A DNA stretch of 64,000 bases from JAFNAG01 sp963824985 (GTDB taxonomy: Bacteria > Acidobacteriota > UBA6911), in assembly GCA_963824985.1 (NCBI GenBank), contig CAWGRQ010000018.1:1-64000 (forward strand), read 5' to 3'. Positions 1 to 9,741 of the stretch are shown in pieces. Position 1 is the first letter of the stretch. Every line of letters begins with the position of its first letter. The position numbers and the translations under genes are program-made. A model generated the notes under the pieces. It saw only the letters and a list, made by a program, of their open reading frames with translations. It did not search any database and was not told the origin of the DNA.

Positions 1-2
1 AT

Positions 3-343
3 CTGCCGGCCGCCTATGACAGGCTCGCCCTCCAGGATTGTTGCCTCATCCCCATCGAGCTGGCCCGCGCCACCAACGGCTACATCGACGCCACCGCCCC
101 CTTCTCCCTGGCCAAGACCCCGCCAAGGCCGCGCGCCTCGACACTGTCCTTAGCCTCTCCGCCCAGGCCGTCTATCGCGCCCTGGTCGGCCTCTTGCCCA
201 TTTTGCCGCACAAAGCCGCCGAAGGCCTCGCCCAGCTCAATATCGACCCTAACGGCCGCACTCTCGCCGATTTGATGGCCAATCCCCTCCCGCCAGGCCA
301 CAAACTCGGCGAAGGCAAGCCCCTCTTCCCCAAGATCGAATAG
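3..343 (+). pseudogene. metG: Methionyl-tRNA synthetase, C-terminal fragment (frameshifted)
   Basis: This is the tail of a class I methionyl-tRNA synthetase, which charges tRNA-Met with methionine in the cytoplasm. The first part reads ELARATNGYIDATAPFSLAK in the frame starting at base 3. The rest reads PAKAARLDTVLSLS and ends GHKLGEGKPLFPKIE in the frame of base 38, stopping with TAG at 341-343. Joining them needs one missing G near base 116 (AAGACC where AAGGACCCC-like coding is expected). The GHKLG..PLFPKIE ending is typical of MetRS sequences lacking the extra tRNA-binding domain. The gene also runs off the left edge, so only about 110 codons are visible. The break is either a sequencing indel or decay; similar single-base breaks affect its neighbours. 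Confidence 0.8.
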
Positions 344-444
344 GAGAGCAACCAACAACTGGCAACTGGCAACTAACAACTGGCAACTAACTTAACCATT
401 GGCGTACTCCCCAATCATGGGTTAGATTTGACTTATGCCTGAAA

Positions 445-863
445 ATGTCTGCGCCCAAAAGGACGATCGAGCAGATCGCGGAGGATGTGGGTTTGTATCC
501 TCCCGAGGCTTATCAGTTTGTCCAGGACGGCCTTGCATATACCGTCGAGAAACTCCACGGCCGCGAGCCGGAGCCCCGCCGCGAACGCCACAGCGGCGAG
601 GAACGCCCCTCCCGCCACGTCAGCGGCCGCGACCTGAGCGCCGGCCTGCGCGAGTTCGCCCTCAATGTACGGGCCTGCTCGCTCCGGCCGTCCTCCGCCG
701 CTGGGGCATCACCCGCACCGAGGATTTCGGCCGGATCGTCTTCGCGATGGTCGAGAGCGGCTGGATGTCCAAAACCGAGGAAGACACGCTCGAGGATTTC
801 CGTAATGTATTTGACTTTGCCACCGCATTCGAGGAGGGGTATCGCATCGAGTGCAAGTCATGA
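445..863 (+). pseudogene. Minf_1886 family protein (frameshifted)
   Basis: A small protein of about 140 residues with no known function. Its N-terminal part (IAEDVGLYPPEAYQFVQDGL, then the HVSGRDLSAGLREFA region) lies in the frame of base 445. The C-terminal part (LLAPAVLRRWGITRTEDFG, then ESGWMSKTEEDTLEDFRNVFDF) lies in the frame of base 435. At least one indel near 660-670 separates them. The pattern matches the family named after Methylacidiphilum Minf_1886, which is described as restricted to Planctomycetes and Verrucomicrobia. That placing is recalled family knowledge and is part of the reason to suspect that bases 1-5308 come from another organism. The length fits the family once the shift is repaired. 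Confidence 0.7.
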
Positions 864-1119
864 AAAAGCAGCCCGCCCGCCCGCTGCCGCAGGCGGTCCA
901 CAGCCGGCCGCCGCAGGCGCCTCATAAGCCGCTCAAGCCCCGCCCGCGCCTTCTGCTCATCACTCAGCGATCTGATCATGGCCCTGTGGATCGCCGCCCT
1001 TCTTGTGATGTACTTCACGACGGTCTTTCCAGCCCGCCATCCGCGGCCAGCGAGCCCCCCGACATCGTCGGCCCGACCGTAGCCCCATTCGCCGCCGCCA
1101 CCCGCCCTGGTGCATCCGC

Positions 1120-2174
1120 CAGCCCTTTCGCCCCCCGATGGTCCGCGATATGTGATCGTCGCGAACGTCAATTCTCCCGCGATCGCCCAAAGCCTCAGCA
1201 GCACCCCCAGGAACCCCAGAAACGCCACGAACACCACCCGATCGTCCAGATGCAGGTTTCTCGCCACCCAACCCTGCGGCAGCAGGAACTGCATCGTCGT
1301 GATGAACACCATCTCGCGCACGCCCATTCCCCCCGGCGAGAGAAATCCGACCGAAAACCCGATCGTCCACGCCAGGCAATACGCCCCGGCCAGCACATAC
1401 CACTTGCCAATCGGCAGATGCAGCGTGCTCCGCGTCAACAACCACACCGCCAGGCTCTGCCACAGCAGCCCCACAACCGTCCACAGCAGCACCACCAGAA
1501 GCTGCCGCTTGGGCAACCGTTGCACGACCAGCGGCTTCTTCATCTTCGCCAGAAGCTTGTTCAGAAGCCCGTAAAACACGGCCGGGTGCAGCAGCAGCAA
1601 CAGCGCGGGCACAAACGCCATGGCAATGTAAAGCCACTTCCGCTGCTCCGGCGGGATCAGCCGCAGCCCGGCCCCCAGCAGGCACGCCAGCGCCACCAGG
1701 ATGTTCGCCAGCATGAAGATCGACAACTCCAGGAGCTGGCTGGCCGATGAAACCGCACCGCTCACGCCATACGGCCGGCTCAGGTAAACCCGGCCGACCA
1801 CCTGCCAGATCACCCCCGGCAAATATCTCGCCAGCTCCGAAAACGACCAGATTCTGCGCGGCGGCGCCACCGGCAGCCGATGCCCCAGCCCGCTGAGAAT
1901 GTGCCGCCAGGCCATCGCGCGGAAAACAAACAAAGAACACCGAGAACATCGCCGCCGCGCCGGCGAACGCCCACCAGTTGGTTGCCAGGATCGGCCCGCG
2001 GATCTATCCCACTTGCGATAAACCGGCCGAAGCATCCACGCGAAAGACGGCGCAGATGAAGACCACCCGGCCGACGCGGATCAGCCATCTGCGCGTGATC
2101 TGCCAGATCCTGTTCACGCGCTGGCGGTGCCGCTCGTGGATTTCCAGGATCTCGCGATCCTGTGAAATGTCCAT
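1120..2174 (-). pseudogene. Flippase-like (LPG synthetase transmembrane/UPF0104-type) membrane protein, frameshifted
   Basis: A multi-spanning membrane protein whose central and C-terminal part reads in one frame down to about base 1120. It has long hydrophobic stretches and the signature SVGFLSPGGMGVREM, characteristic of the lysylphosphatidylglycerol-synthetase transmembrane/flippase-like family. The likely start is the ATG at 2174, preceded by GGCAGGGGG, giving MDISQDREILEIHERHRQR. The N-terminal region changes frame at least twice between about 2045 and 1950. The family moves or modifies lipids, but the substrate cannot be read from sequence. The C-terminal end is uncertain because the frame stays open far beyond it. 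It follows the PGPGW gene on the same strand with almost no gap, so the two were probably one operon. Confidence 0.6.
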
Positions 2175-2189
2175 CCCCCTGCCGAGGGG

Positions 2190-2724
2190 CGAGCTGCTGC
2201 TGTGGAGGCAGCAGGTCGATGCCCCGCGCCCGCAGCCACGGCCGAACGTGCCGCCTGCCCTTCGCGATCAGCCTCAGCAGCCAGTTGATCACTTCGTATC
2301 CGCGGTAGCCCAGCATCCAGATCAGGATCTTGCGCAGGAGAGATAAATGATCGTCAGCGGCATCGAAACAACCGCCTCGAGATCAAACCGCGGCCACCAT
2401 CTGCCCCACAAGAAGCTGATGAGCCCGGCCGGGGCGAGGATCGCCACCGTCGCCAGAGTGATGCGAAACGCCCGGCTCTCGTGCCGCACGGGTATGCCGC
2501 GGATAAATGCGCGGTGAGGTTCCGCTTGCCGGGAAATGTCACCAGCGCGAAGCCGATCAGAAACAGCGGCAATCCTCCCGGCCCAGGCAAGGCCACGCCG
2601 ATCGGCCCAGCGCCAGGATCAGCACCCATTCGACGATGTTCTTCGCCACCAGCCAGGAGTACGCCAGCACCTGGCGGCGGATGCGCGTCGCGGAACTCGG
2701 CGAATTGTCCTTGTCGTTCACCAT
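2190..2724 (-). pseudogene. PGPGW-type small membrane protein (frameshifted)
   Basis: The start is ATG at 2724 (MVNDKDNSPSSATRIRRQVL). A hydrophobic region follows (SWLVAKNIVEWVLIL), and after a one-base shift the conserved stretch GPIGVALPGPGGLPLFLIGF continues into a basic FPGKR loop. This is the Pfam PGPGW putative transmembrane motif. Another shift is needed to reach the final MLGYRGYEVINWLLRLIAKG segment near 2316-2250. Function is unknown; members are small inner-membrane proteins. It lies directly upstream of the flippase-like gene. The exact end is not certain because of the indels. Confidence 0.55.
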
Positions 2725-2912
2725 GACGTACCCGCCCCCGTCCGGAGGTGAGGAATCGATTGTAGCAGCACGGCCGCCGTCGGCTACAGCCTCAGCAATC
2801 AACGCCCCGGTACTCCGGGAGAGGGGAGGGTGAGGGGTCTTTTCCTCCATCGCCTCGCTACCGTTGTCGCGTTCGCCCAGACGGCTGGATAGAATGTCGA
2901 TAGAGGCCACAG

Positions 2913-3181
2913 ATGGATGAAGGCAAGTCGTACATCATTCTGGATGCGCAGGGCGTGCGGCGCGTAGCGGGCACGCGCATTTCACGGACTCGGTGGTCAT
3001 CGGCTTCCGCCAGGGCCAGTCGGCCGAGGAGATTCTATGGAACTTCCCCGCCCTGAGCCTGGAACAGGTTTACGGCACGATCACATACTATCTGGGTCAC
3101 CGCCAGGAGGTGGAGGAATATCTCCGCCAGCAGCGGGCGGTGTGGGAAAGGCATCGCGATCATGCCCACCGCAGCATGTAG
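2913..3181 (+). pseudogene. DUF433 family (VapB-like antitoxin fold) protein, frameshifted
   Basis: The start ATG at 2913 reads MDEGKSYIILDAQGVRRVAG and then TRIS. After one missing base near 2986 the other frame continues SVVIGFRQGQSAEEILWNFP and then LSLEQVYGTITYYLGHRQEV, ending at TAG 3179-3181. The ISLDSVV..F..GQS.EEI..NFP.L.LEQVYG..AYYL.H pattern is diagnostic for DUF433, a helix-turn-helix protein often acting as antitoxin beside a DUF5615 PIN-like toxin. No such toxin is seen next to it here. It ends about 75 bases before the type ISP gene. Confidence 0.7.
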
Positions 3182-3256
3182 GGTGGGGCTTGCCCCACCA
3201 TTTTCGGGCAGAGCTCGCGCACACTTGCGCCGGTTGCCCGATCAAGGAGGAAACAC

Positions 3257-4298
3257 GTGACCGCTCCCTCACCCGCCTCCCAGATCTCGCAAGTCCAAGC
3301 TTCCCAAGCTCATCGAGCAGTACTACGCCGACCTGACCGACCTCGCCCATCAGAACGTCATGTACGAAATGGGCACCCGCCCCGCGTTCCACGCGCTGCT
3401 CGCGGCCGCCGGCAAGGAGCATCGGCTGGACGCTCATCGCCGAGCACGAGAAGAAGGTCAACGGCCGGACCATCCGCCCCGACGGCACGTTCAAGGACGC
3501 CATGAACCTCGTCCGCGGCTACTGGGAGGCCAAGGACACCGCCGACAAGCTCGACGCCGAGATCGAGAAGAAGCGCAAGGCCGGCTACCCGCTCAACAAC
3601 ATCATCTTCGAAGACACCGCCACCGCCGTCCTCTATCAGAACGGCCAGCGCATCCTCGCGGCCGACATGAACGACCCGGCCAAGCTCGCCGAGCTGATCA
3701 CCCAGTTCTTCCGCCACATCGAGCCGGAGATCGAGGAGTTCGAGCAGGCGGTCGATGAGTTCAAGGAGCGCGTGCCCGACCTGGCCGAAGGGCTTGAGCA
3801 AGAAGATCGAGCAGGCCCACAAGACCAACCCCGCCTTCAAGAAGGCCTTCGCCGACTTCTTCGAGCTGTGCCGCACCAGCCTGAACCCCAACCTCTCGCC
3901 AGTCGGCCGTCGATGAGATGCTCATCCAGCACATCCTGACCGAGCGGCTGATCCGCGAGATTTTCGACAACCCCGAGTTCGTCCGCCGCAACGTCATCGC
4001 CGCCGAGGTCGAGAAGGTCATGCTGGCCATGACCAGCCAGAGCTTCGACCGCAACACCTACCTGAAGGAACTGGACCGCTTCTACGTCGCCATCGAGCAC
4101 GCCGCCCGCACGATGACCGACTGGTCGGACAAGCAATACTTCCTCAACACGGTCTACGAGCGGTTCTTCCAGGGCTACAGCGTGAAGCTGGCCGACACCA
4201 TGGGCATCGTCTACAAGACCGACAAATGCGGCATCGCCGACAAGCGGAAAATCTGCGGGTGGCAGAGCGAAGCTGTTCTGAAGGTCTTGGCTTGCTGA
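3257..4298 (+). pseudogene. Type ISP restriction-modification protein, N-terminal half, frameshifted and truncated
   Basis: Type ISP enzymes are single-chain restriction-modification proteins with nuclease, helicase-like, methyltransferase and target-recognition parts. This gene starts at GTG 3257 behind a strong AAGGAGGAAACAC site. Recognisable segments are LPKLIEQYYADLTDLAHQNV, EKKVNGRTIRPDGTFKDAMN, PLNNIIFEDTATAVLYQ and DKQYFLNTVYERFFQGYSV, followed by KLADTMGIVYK. Reading through them needs about four one-base corrections (near 3288, 3428, 3793 and 3899). After about 4222, where the family continues toward the methyltransferase (GIVYTP.EIVDFM), the sequence becomes unrelated and stops at 4296-4298. 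It is therefore both indel-damaged and cut short, and cannot be a working enzyme as it stands. Confidence 0.7.
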
Positions 4299-4338
4299 CG
4301 TTGCGGTATACGCAATCGCCCTGCCTGTAGCACATACA

Positions 4339-5307
4339 TCACGTCTGGAAGCACTTGACGATCTCTGCGAAGTCCGCATTCATGTCGGCTGTTGAGACGG
4401 CAGCCAAGTGTGTCCACAAGTGCTTGATGAGGACCGGCTGAATCGCCCGTTCAATGTCGCGGTCCAATCTACCCCTTGCCTGTTCCTGCAACTTGGCCTT
4501 CTTGGGCTTGTCCGCTTCAACGATGTCGTCCCCGACCTTGAACCATTCCACCGTGTTCACGCGGGTATTCTTCGACTCGATTGGTGCTCGGAACTTCGAG
4601 GCAAGTTGCTGACGAACAAGCTTGAGGACTTCCTTGCCCGCCCACTCTTGCTTCCATACCGCATCCGGAGCGGGTCAGCGCCTCCAGCACCCGCAGTCGA
4701 GCGTCAAACGCATCCAAGAGTGCCTTGCCAAGCAGCGGCTCTTGGTAGGCGTTGTTCTTGTAGACCTTGCGCCTGCGCCCCTTTGATGTGGCGTTCGAGG
4801 TTTGTCCGTATCGTGGCTGCCTGCGTAGGCCTCCAAGCCAGCGGCACTCCATTTCGGCTTGCCCCCTCCGAGACGTCTGGCTTTTGCCAACTCCGCCCAG
4901 GCGACGTCGGCGTCGGATGCCGCCGCCTGAACAACCTGAAAGACATAAAGAGCCTTGATCGCTTCATCGCGGGCCGCCTTCGTGTCTGCGTCCGAGCACT
5001 CGAACGCTTCCCGCATCGCCGGGACGAGCACCTCATCGTCAAGGAAGTAGTTCTCGATCTCGTTCCTCGTCCAAGCGACCCAACCTCGCATAGCGATGCC
5101 CCGATCCTCTCGTGCTCGGCACACTTCCTGGCGCAGTCCGTTCTTCGCACGGTCGGCGGAACGAAAGTCGCGGTCCTCTACAACGATCACACGAACCGAT
5201 CGTCCGATCGCGTCGGCCATGCCGATCAGCGCTTCGCCGGCTCCGCACGGGCGGACATCGACCGTTTCGGTCGTTGGTACTCGTTCCCTAAGCCAGCGAC
5301 CCAGAAT
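4339..5307 (-). pseudogene. TOPRIM/OLD-like nuclease C-terminal region (frameshifted, 5' truncated)
   Basis: The best part reads GMADAIGRSVRVIVVEDRDF and then WVAWTRNEIENYFLDDEVLV, an acidic VVEDRDF strand followed by R-NEIENYFL. This pattern is seen in TOPRIM-type domains of OLD-family and DUF4435-like ATPase/nuclease proteins, which often act in phage defence. The downstream part (VYKNNAYQEPLLGKALLDAF, then VWKQEWAGKEVLKLVRQQLA and WFKVGDDIVEADKPKKAKLQ) lies in two other frames, so at least three indels are present between about 4660 and 4830. The upstream end stops abruptly near 5307, where sequence from a different gene on the other strand begins. The N-terminal ATPase part is absent. Family assignment is tentative. 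Confidence 0.45.
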
Positions 5308-5464
5308 TGCGTACCGAAACAAGGTCTTCCGCATCCTGATCAATGCCCGTACCGGAGAAGTCCAGGGAGAGCGCCCGTTCAGCGCCTGGAAGATCGCCGG
5401 TGCGGTGCTGGCAGCCCTGGTGCTGGCGGGCATAATCATAGCGCTGTCGTCGCTCAATCGCTGA
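5308..5464 (+). pseudogene. C-terminal fragment of a zinc-ribbon membrane protein
   Basis: Only the last about 50 codons are present. They read VFRILINARTGEVQGERPFS, AWKIAG and then a hydrophobic helix VLAALVLAGIIIAL before TGA at 5462-5464. An ARTGEV-GERPYSW.KI segment followed by one membrane helix is the usual C-terminus of zinc-ribbon (TFIIB-type) membrane proteins. Nothing recognisable of the rest of the protein precedes it. Instead the opposite strand carries the TOPRIM-like gene up to the same point. This fragment therefore marks the left end of the main genome segment. Confidence 0.55.
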
Positions 5465-5617
5465 AGCCTCCCGGCAAACCGCATCCGTTCCCACGGAGAA
5501 CATGAAACCACTGGTTTTTTTCGCGTTCCTGGAGCGCCCCCCGCCGCTCCGGTCGAAAAAAGCATTAGGCCGCCGTTTGCCCGTGTGGCATATTCGCTCC
5601 GGGAGTAGTGACCACAA

Positions 5618-8084
5618 ATGGCGAATAGAGATTCAGTCTTGTCCACAGATCCTGACGCATCACCCCGGTACCTTCCGGTGCTGCTGTTTTTGTTTGTCGG
5701 CAGTGGGTGCGCCGCGCTGATTTATGAAATTGTCTGGTTCCAGTTGCTGCAACTCGTCGTCGGCTCGTCGGCGGTGTCGCTCGCGGTATTGCTGGGAACC
5801 TTCATGGGGGGGATGTGCCTGGGCAGTCTGGCGCTGCCCCGCTACGTTTCGACGCGCCCGCATCCATTCCGTGTTTATGCCCTGCTTGAACTGGGCATTG
5901 GGATCATCGGCATCCTGGTGCTGTTCGGCATGCCGATGGTGAGCGGTCTATATTCGGCAACCGCCGGATACGGGCTCGCCGGCATCCTGTTGCGCGGCGC
6001 CGCGTGCGGCCTGTGCCTGTTGCCGCCGACCCTGTTAATGGGAGCCACGCTGCCGGCGATCGCGCGGTGGATTGAAACGACGCCCAAGGGGGTTTCCTGG
6101 CTGGGATTTTTTTATGGCGGCAATATCGCCGGCGCCGTGTTCGGCTGTCTGCTGGCGGGATTTTACCTGTTGCGCGTTCACAACATGGGTACGGCCACCT
6201 ATGTGGCCGTGGCGATTAACCTGAGCGTGGCGGCACTCGGGTTGCTGCTGGCCCGGCGGACGTCCTATCAGCAGCACACGGGCGATCCGAAAAAGAAGGC
6301 GCGTTCCGGGACCGCGGATACCTGGCCCGTTTACGTAACGATCGCCCTCTCGGGGCTTAGCGCACTGGGCGCCGAGGTAGTCTGGACCCGCCTGCTGTCC
6401 CTGATGCTGGGGGCGACGGTATATACGTTTGCCATTATTCTGGCCGTGTTTCTGACGGGATTGGGAATCGGCAGCAGCGCCGGTTCGTTTATGGCCCGGG
6501 GAACACGGAGGCCAAAACTTGCTCTGGGCTGGTGCCAGATGCTTCTGGCGCTCGCCATTTCCTGGGCCGCTCTCATGCTGACCCGGTCCCTCCCCTTTTG
6601 GCCGATCAATCCCACGATTTCCATGAGCCCCTGGTACACTTTCCAGATTGACCTGGTTCGCTGCATCTGGACGATTCTGCCGGCGGCCATTCTGTGGGGA
6701 GCCAGCTTTCCCCTGGCACTGGCTGCCGCCGCAACACGCGGCCAGGATGCCGGGAGTCTGATCGGCCGCGTTTATGCCGCCAACACCATCGGCGCCATCC
6801 TGGGTGCCCTTGGCTTCAGCCTGGTGGTCATCCCCGGCATGGGCACGCAGCAGGCGCAGCGGCTCCTGATCGCCGTTTCGGCCACGGCGGCACTTGTGAT
6901 TCTCTCCTGGCCCTCCCGCCCGCAGGCTGATTCGGACAGCCAGCCCAAGCCCGCCGCGCCCGATGGGGCCGGCATGGGCTTTGTGGCCGTGTTCACAGCG
7001 CTGGCTGCCCTGCTGATCCTGGGAGTAGCCCGGATTCCCGACGGCGTGGTCGGCTATGGCCGCTTTTTCCCGACCTATTCTTCCATGCCCAATTTCCTGT
7101 ATGTCGGCGAAGGGATGAACTCATCAATCGCCGTTTCCGAACTGGCGAGTGGCATCCGGAATTTTCATGTGAGCGGCAAAGTGGAAGCATCGACGGAACA
7201 ACAGGACATGCGTCTGCAGCAGATGCTCGGCAATCTCCCGGCGCTGCTTCACCGCAAGCCCCGGTCCATCCTGGTGGTTGGCTTCGGCGCCGGCGTCACG
7301 GCCGGCTCATTCATCGAATACCCCGATGTCGAGCGCATCGTCATCTGCGAGATTGAACCGTTGATCCCGAAGATGGTGGCCGGCTATTTCGCGGAACAGA
7401 ATCATCGGGTGTTGAGCGATCCACGCGTTGAGATGATCTATGATGATGCGCGCCACTACATTCTCACATCGCGCGAAAAATTCGACATCATCACTTCGGA
7501 CCCGATTCATCCCTGGGTCAAGGGCGCAGCCACGCTTTACACCCGGGAGTATTTTGAACTCGTAAAACAGCACCTGAATCCGGGAGGGCTGGTCACTCAG
7601 TGGGTGCCGCTGTACGAGAGCAACCGGGCCGTCGTCAAGAGTGAGATCGCGACCTTCTTCGATGTCTTTCCTGACGGATCGGTGTGGGGCAACGCCAATG
7701 GCGGCATGGGATACGACACCGTGCTCCTGGGGTCCGCTGAACCGTCCCGATTCGATGTCAATGAGATCCAGCAACGGATCCATCGTTCCGATTATGCCGG
7801 GGTGGCCGCTGCTCTTACTTCCGTCGGATTCACATCGCCCGCTCGAGCTCCTGGGCATGTATGCCGGCCAGGCGATCGACCTGGCACCCTGGCTGCGCGG
7901 CGCCGCCATCAATCAGGACCGCGACCTGCGACTGCAATACCTTGCCGGCATGGGGCTCAATCTATATCGCAGCGACCTGATTTATAGCGAAATGCTGGAT
8001 TATCGCAAGTTCCCTGAGGATCTGTTTATCGCCTCGGACGATTTGAAGAAGGCACTCAAGGATGAGATCGAGCGGCCCAAATAA
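5618..8084 (+). pseudogene. Fused membrane/spermidine synthase-like protein (one frameshift)
   Basis: The first about 460 residues form a membrane domain with many transmembrane helices (for example GSGCAALIYEIVWFQLLQLV and LLPPTLLMGATLPAIARWIE). The last about 300 residues are a spermidine-synthase/SAM-methyltransferase-like Rossmann domain, with SILVVGFGAGVTAGSF, then VICEIEPLIPKM, then DDARHYILTSREKFDIITSD and HPWVKGAATLYTREYFELVK. Such fusions are known; they may transfer an aminopropyl group or act on another small molecule. The frame opened at 5618 leaves the family pattern at TSPARAPG. A single extra base near 7841 restores PLELLGMYAGQAIDLAPW in the other frame, ending at 8082-8084. 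Whether this is a read error or a real mutation cannot be told here. Confidence 0.8.
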
Positions 8085-8112
8085 TCCGGCCGCCCGCCCC
8101 ACTTCCGGATCG

Positions 8113-8547
8113 CTATACCCGATACCTATCCGCACGCCAGTTCTTGACGGCGCGCTTGATCTCATCCTCGGACAGGTGTTCCCGGACCGCCTTCTGCGCC
8201 AGATCAACGAACTCGCCGTCTGAAGCAAATCGAAGGCCGATGATCTGGCGAATCGACAGCCCGGCATCGAGCAGCTTCCCGGTCAGAACGAAATGTCGAA
8301 GGTTCTCTTCCGCCCGAATGGCACGATCCTGCGCCTTGAGCGCGAACATCCGGCAGAAGATAAAGAGCATTAGCAGGCAGACCTCCAGCACCACGATCAA
8401 GGAAGCACTGTAAATGCGCTGGTGATCTCCGATCGATTCGTAAAGGTTGACCAGGGAACCGATCAGCGACACGACCAGAAGGCCGAACAAAACCACGTGG
8501 TACATCACGACAAATCGCCGGTGATTGGCATAGTTCTGGGTCGGCAT
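8113..8547 (-). CDS. DUF6526 family membrane protein
   Basis: The ATG at 8547 follows AAAGGAGTGAATGGA, a clear ribosome site, giving a 144-residue protein (MPTQNYANHRRFVVMYHVVL). Two hydrophobic helices lie near residues 14-32 and 44-65. A cytoplasmic tail with KAQDRAIRAEENLRHFVLTG and a C-terminal SEDEIKRAVKNWRADRYRV follows. The PTQNYANHRR start and RAIRAEEN..HF pattern match DUF6526, whose function is unknown. It converges with the upstream fusion gene, from which it is 28 bases away. A longer start at 8832 is open but lacks a ribosome site and family similarity. Confidence 0.75.
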   Translation of the reverse strand: MPTQNYANHRRFVVMYHVVLFGLLVVSLIGSLVNLYESIGDHQRIYSASLIVVLEVCLLMLFIFCRMFALKAQDRAIRAEENLRHFVLTGKLLDAGLSIRQIIGLRFASDGEFVDLAQKAVREHLSEDEIKRAVKNWRADRYRV

Positions 8548-8996
8548 TCCATTCACTCCTTTCCGATTTTGAAGTATCCGGTTGAATGCTGCGCTGCCCG
8601 CTTCGCCGCAATGCGGCCCGCTGCGCAGCATGGGTGTGACGCCGGGCAACCGTTTGCCCCGACGCTTGACTGAGCAAATTGCGTCTCGAGGGTGGCATTC
8701 GCGTCCCCTGCCCAACGGGAAGAGTGCTTCAAGTTTGCACTTCCCCGCCTTGATGCGCAAGCAATCACGTGGTGGCCGCCGAAGACCTTTCACACGGATT
8801 CGGCCTGCAACGGACTTTCCGATTTGCCGCACAGAACGCCGCCAATGCTTCTGGAATTGATAGGCAGCTGGCCTTTCAAGCGAGCCACGCTTATGATGTT
8901 GTAAGAAGTTTTGGCCCTAATCTGCGGAATCAAGTGAATTGAATCCAAACGGCACCCACTTGTTTTGCCGCAAAAGACTGACCCAAGGAGAAGAGA
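8548..8996. other. Intergenic region, no gene recognised
   Basis: About 450 bases between two divergent genes. Open frames exist on both strands but they are short and lack ribosome sites, and their translations resemble no family I know. Promoters for both flanking genes should lie here, but I cannot identify convincing -35/-10 boxes. Confidence 0.5.
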
Positions 8997-9623
8997 ATGA
9001 GAACCTCGGGATATACAACCTGTGCCATTTTGCAATTCCTGCTGCAGAAACGGAGAACACTGATCTGGATTCTCCTCGCATTCCCTTCGAATGGCGCACT
9101 GGTCCAGGGGCGACAATTTTGGGAACCATGCCCTGCAATCAGAGGACGAAAGGTAGCGGTCTTTAGCGGAGAGGTTGATGATGGACGGACCTTTACCAAG
9201 TCATTCGGCAAGAGTTTTCTTTTTGTTCTGCAACCCAAAGAGAAGGGCTGGCTCATCGCGGTTTACAGGAAGAATAATCTGAAAGACAGCCTCGCGAGTT
9301 TAACCCCCCCGATGCATGGGCCGAACCCACTATTCATCGAGGGCTGGCATTTCAGAAATGAGACGAACACCGGAGAAAACGACGGGAGCGTCAATGTCCC
9401 GCAAAGGGAGCGTTTATTTATTTTTTCACCGACCGTTCCCTCCCTCATCAGATCGGGCAAAGCAAGAGAAATCTCCAGCATTAAAGATCTGGATCCGATA
9501 GCTGACTTTGGCCGCGGCGAGCTGGGTATTTTGGATTTCAGGCTGGCCGATCTAGAACCAGGACAAAGGGCCCGCATGGTCTGGTTGAAATTCCAGGTTT
9601 GCCTGTCCTGGCGTGATCCATAA
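8997..9623 (+). CDS. Conserved hypothetical protein
   Basis: The start ATG is preceded by AAGGAGAAGAG. The protein is 208 residues with a basic, partly hydrophobic N-terminus (TCAILQFLLQKRRTLIWILL) that could be an imperfect export signal. The middle shows LQPKEKGWLIAVYRKN, LASLTPPMHGPNPLFIEGWH, FRNETNTGENDGSVNVPQRE and RLFIFSP. I associate LTPP.HG.NP..IEGWHFRN-(x)-NTG-(x)-GSVN.PQ with uncharacterised secreted proteins, but I can name no function. It stands alone, with repeats downstream. Confidence 0.6.
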   Translation: MRTSGYTTCAILQFLLQKRRTLIWILLAFPSNGALVQGRQFWEPCPAIRGRKVAVFSGEVDDGRTFTKSFGKSFLFVLQPKEKGWLIAVYRKNNLKDSLASLTPPMHGPNPLFIEGWHFRNETNTGENDGSVNVPQRERLFIFSPTVPSLIRSGKAREISSIKDLDPIADFGRGELGILDFRLADLEPGQRARMVWLKFQVCLSWRDP

Positions 9624-9673
9624 TGTATTCCCGCCGAATAATCCGAAAGAAGCTGCGATTCTGACTGGATCCC

Positions 9674-9741
9674 AAGCAAGGGGATCGCATGCAGGCGGTC
9701 GTGCCGGAGAAGGCGGCCGCAGTCAGGCAGTTTATTTCGCC
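9674..9741. repeat. 68-bp dispersed repeat, copy 1
   Basis: This stretch is nearly identical to 15323-15389. Shared blocks include CGCATGCAGGCGGT, AAGCGGCC-like sequence and TCAGGCAGTTTATTTCGCC. Both copies are intergenic. Read on the minus strand both give RNKLPD.GR, so they could be ends of a dead coding element, or a non-coding dispersed repeat. Confidence 0.7.

Noticed and set aside
851..1750. Long plus-strand open frame rich in Arg, Pro and Gln
   Set aside because: It mirrors the flippase-like gene on the other strand and has the skewed composition of a shadow frame.
7830..7850. Frameshift in the spermidine-synthase fusion considered as programmed frameshifting
   Set aside because: No slippery heptamer or downstream structure is visible, and a single extra base explains it.
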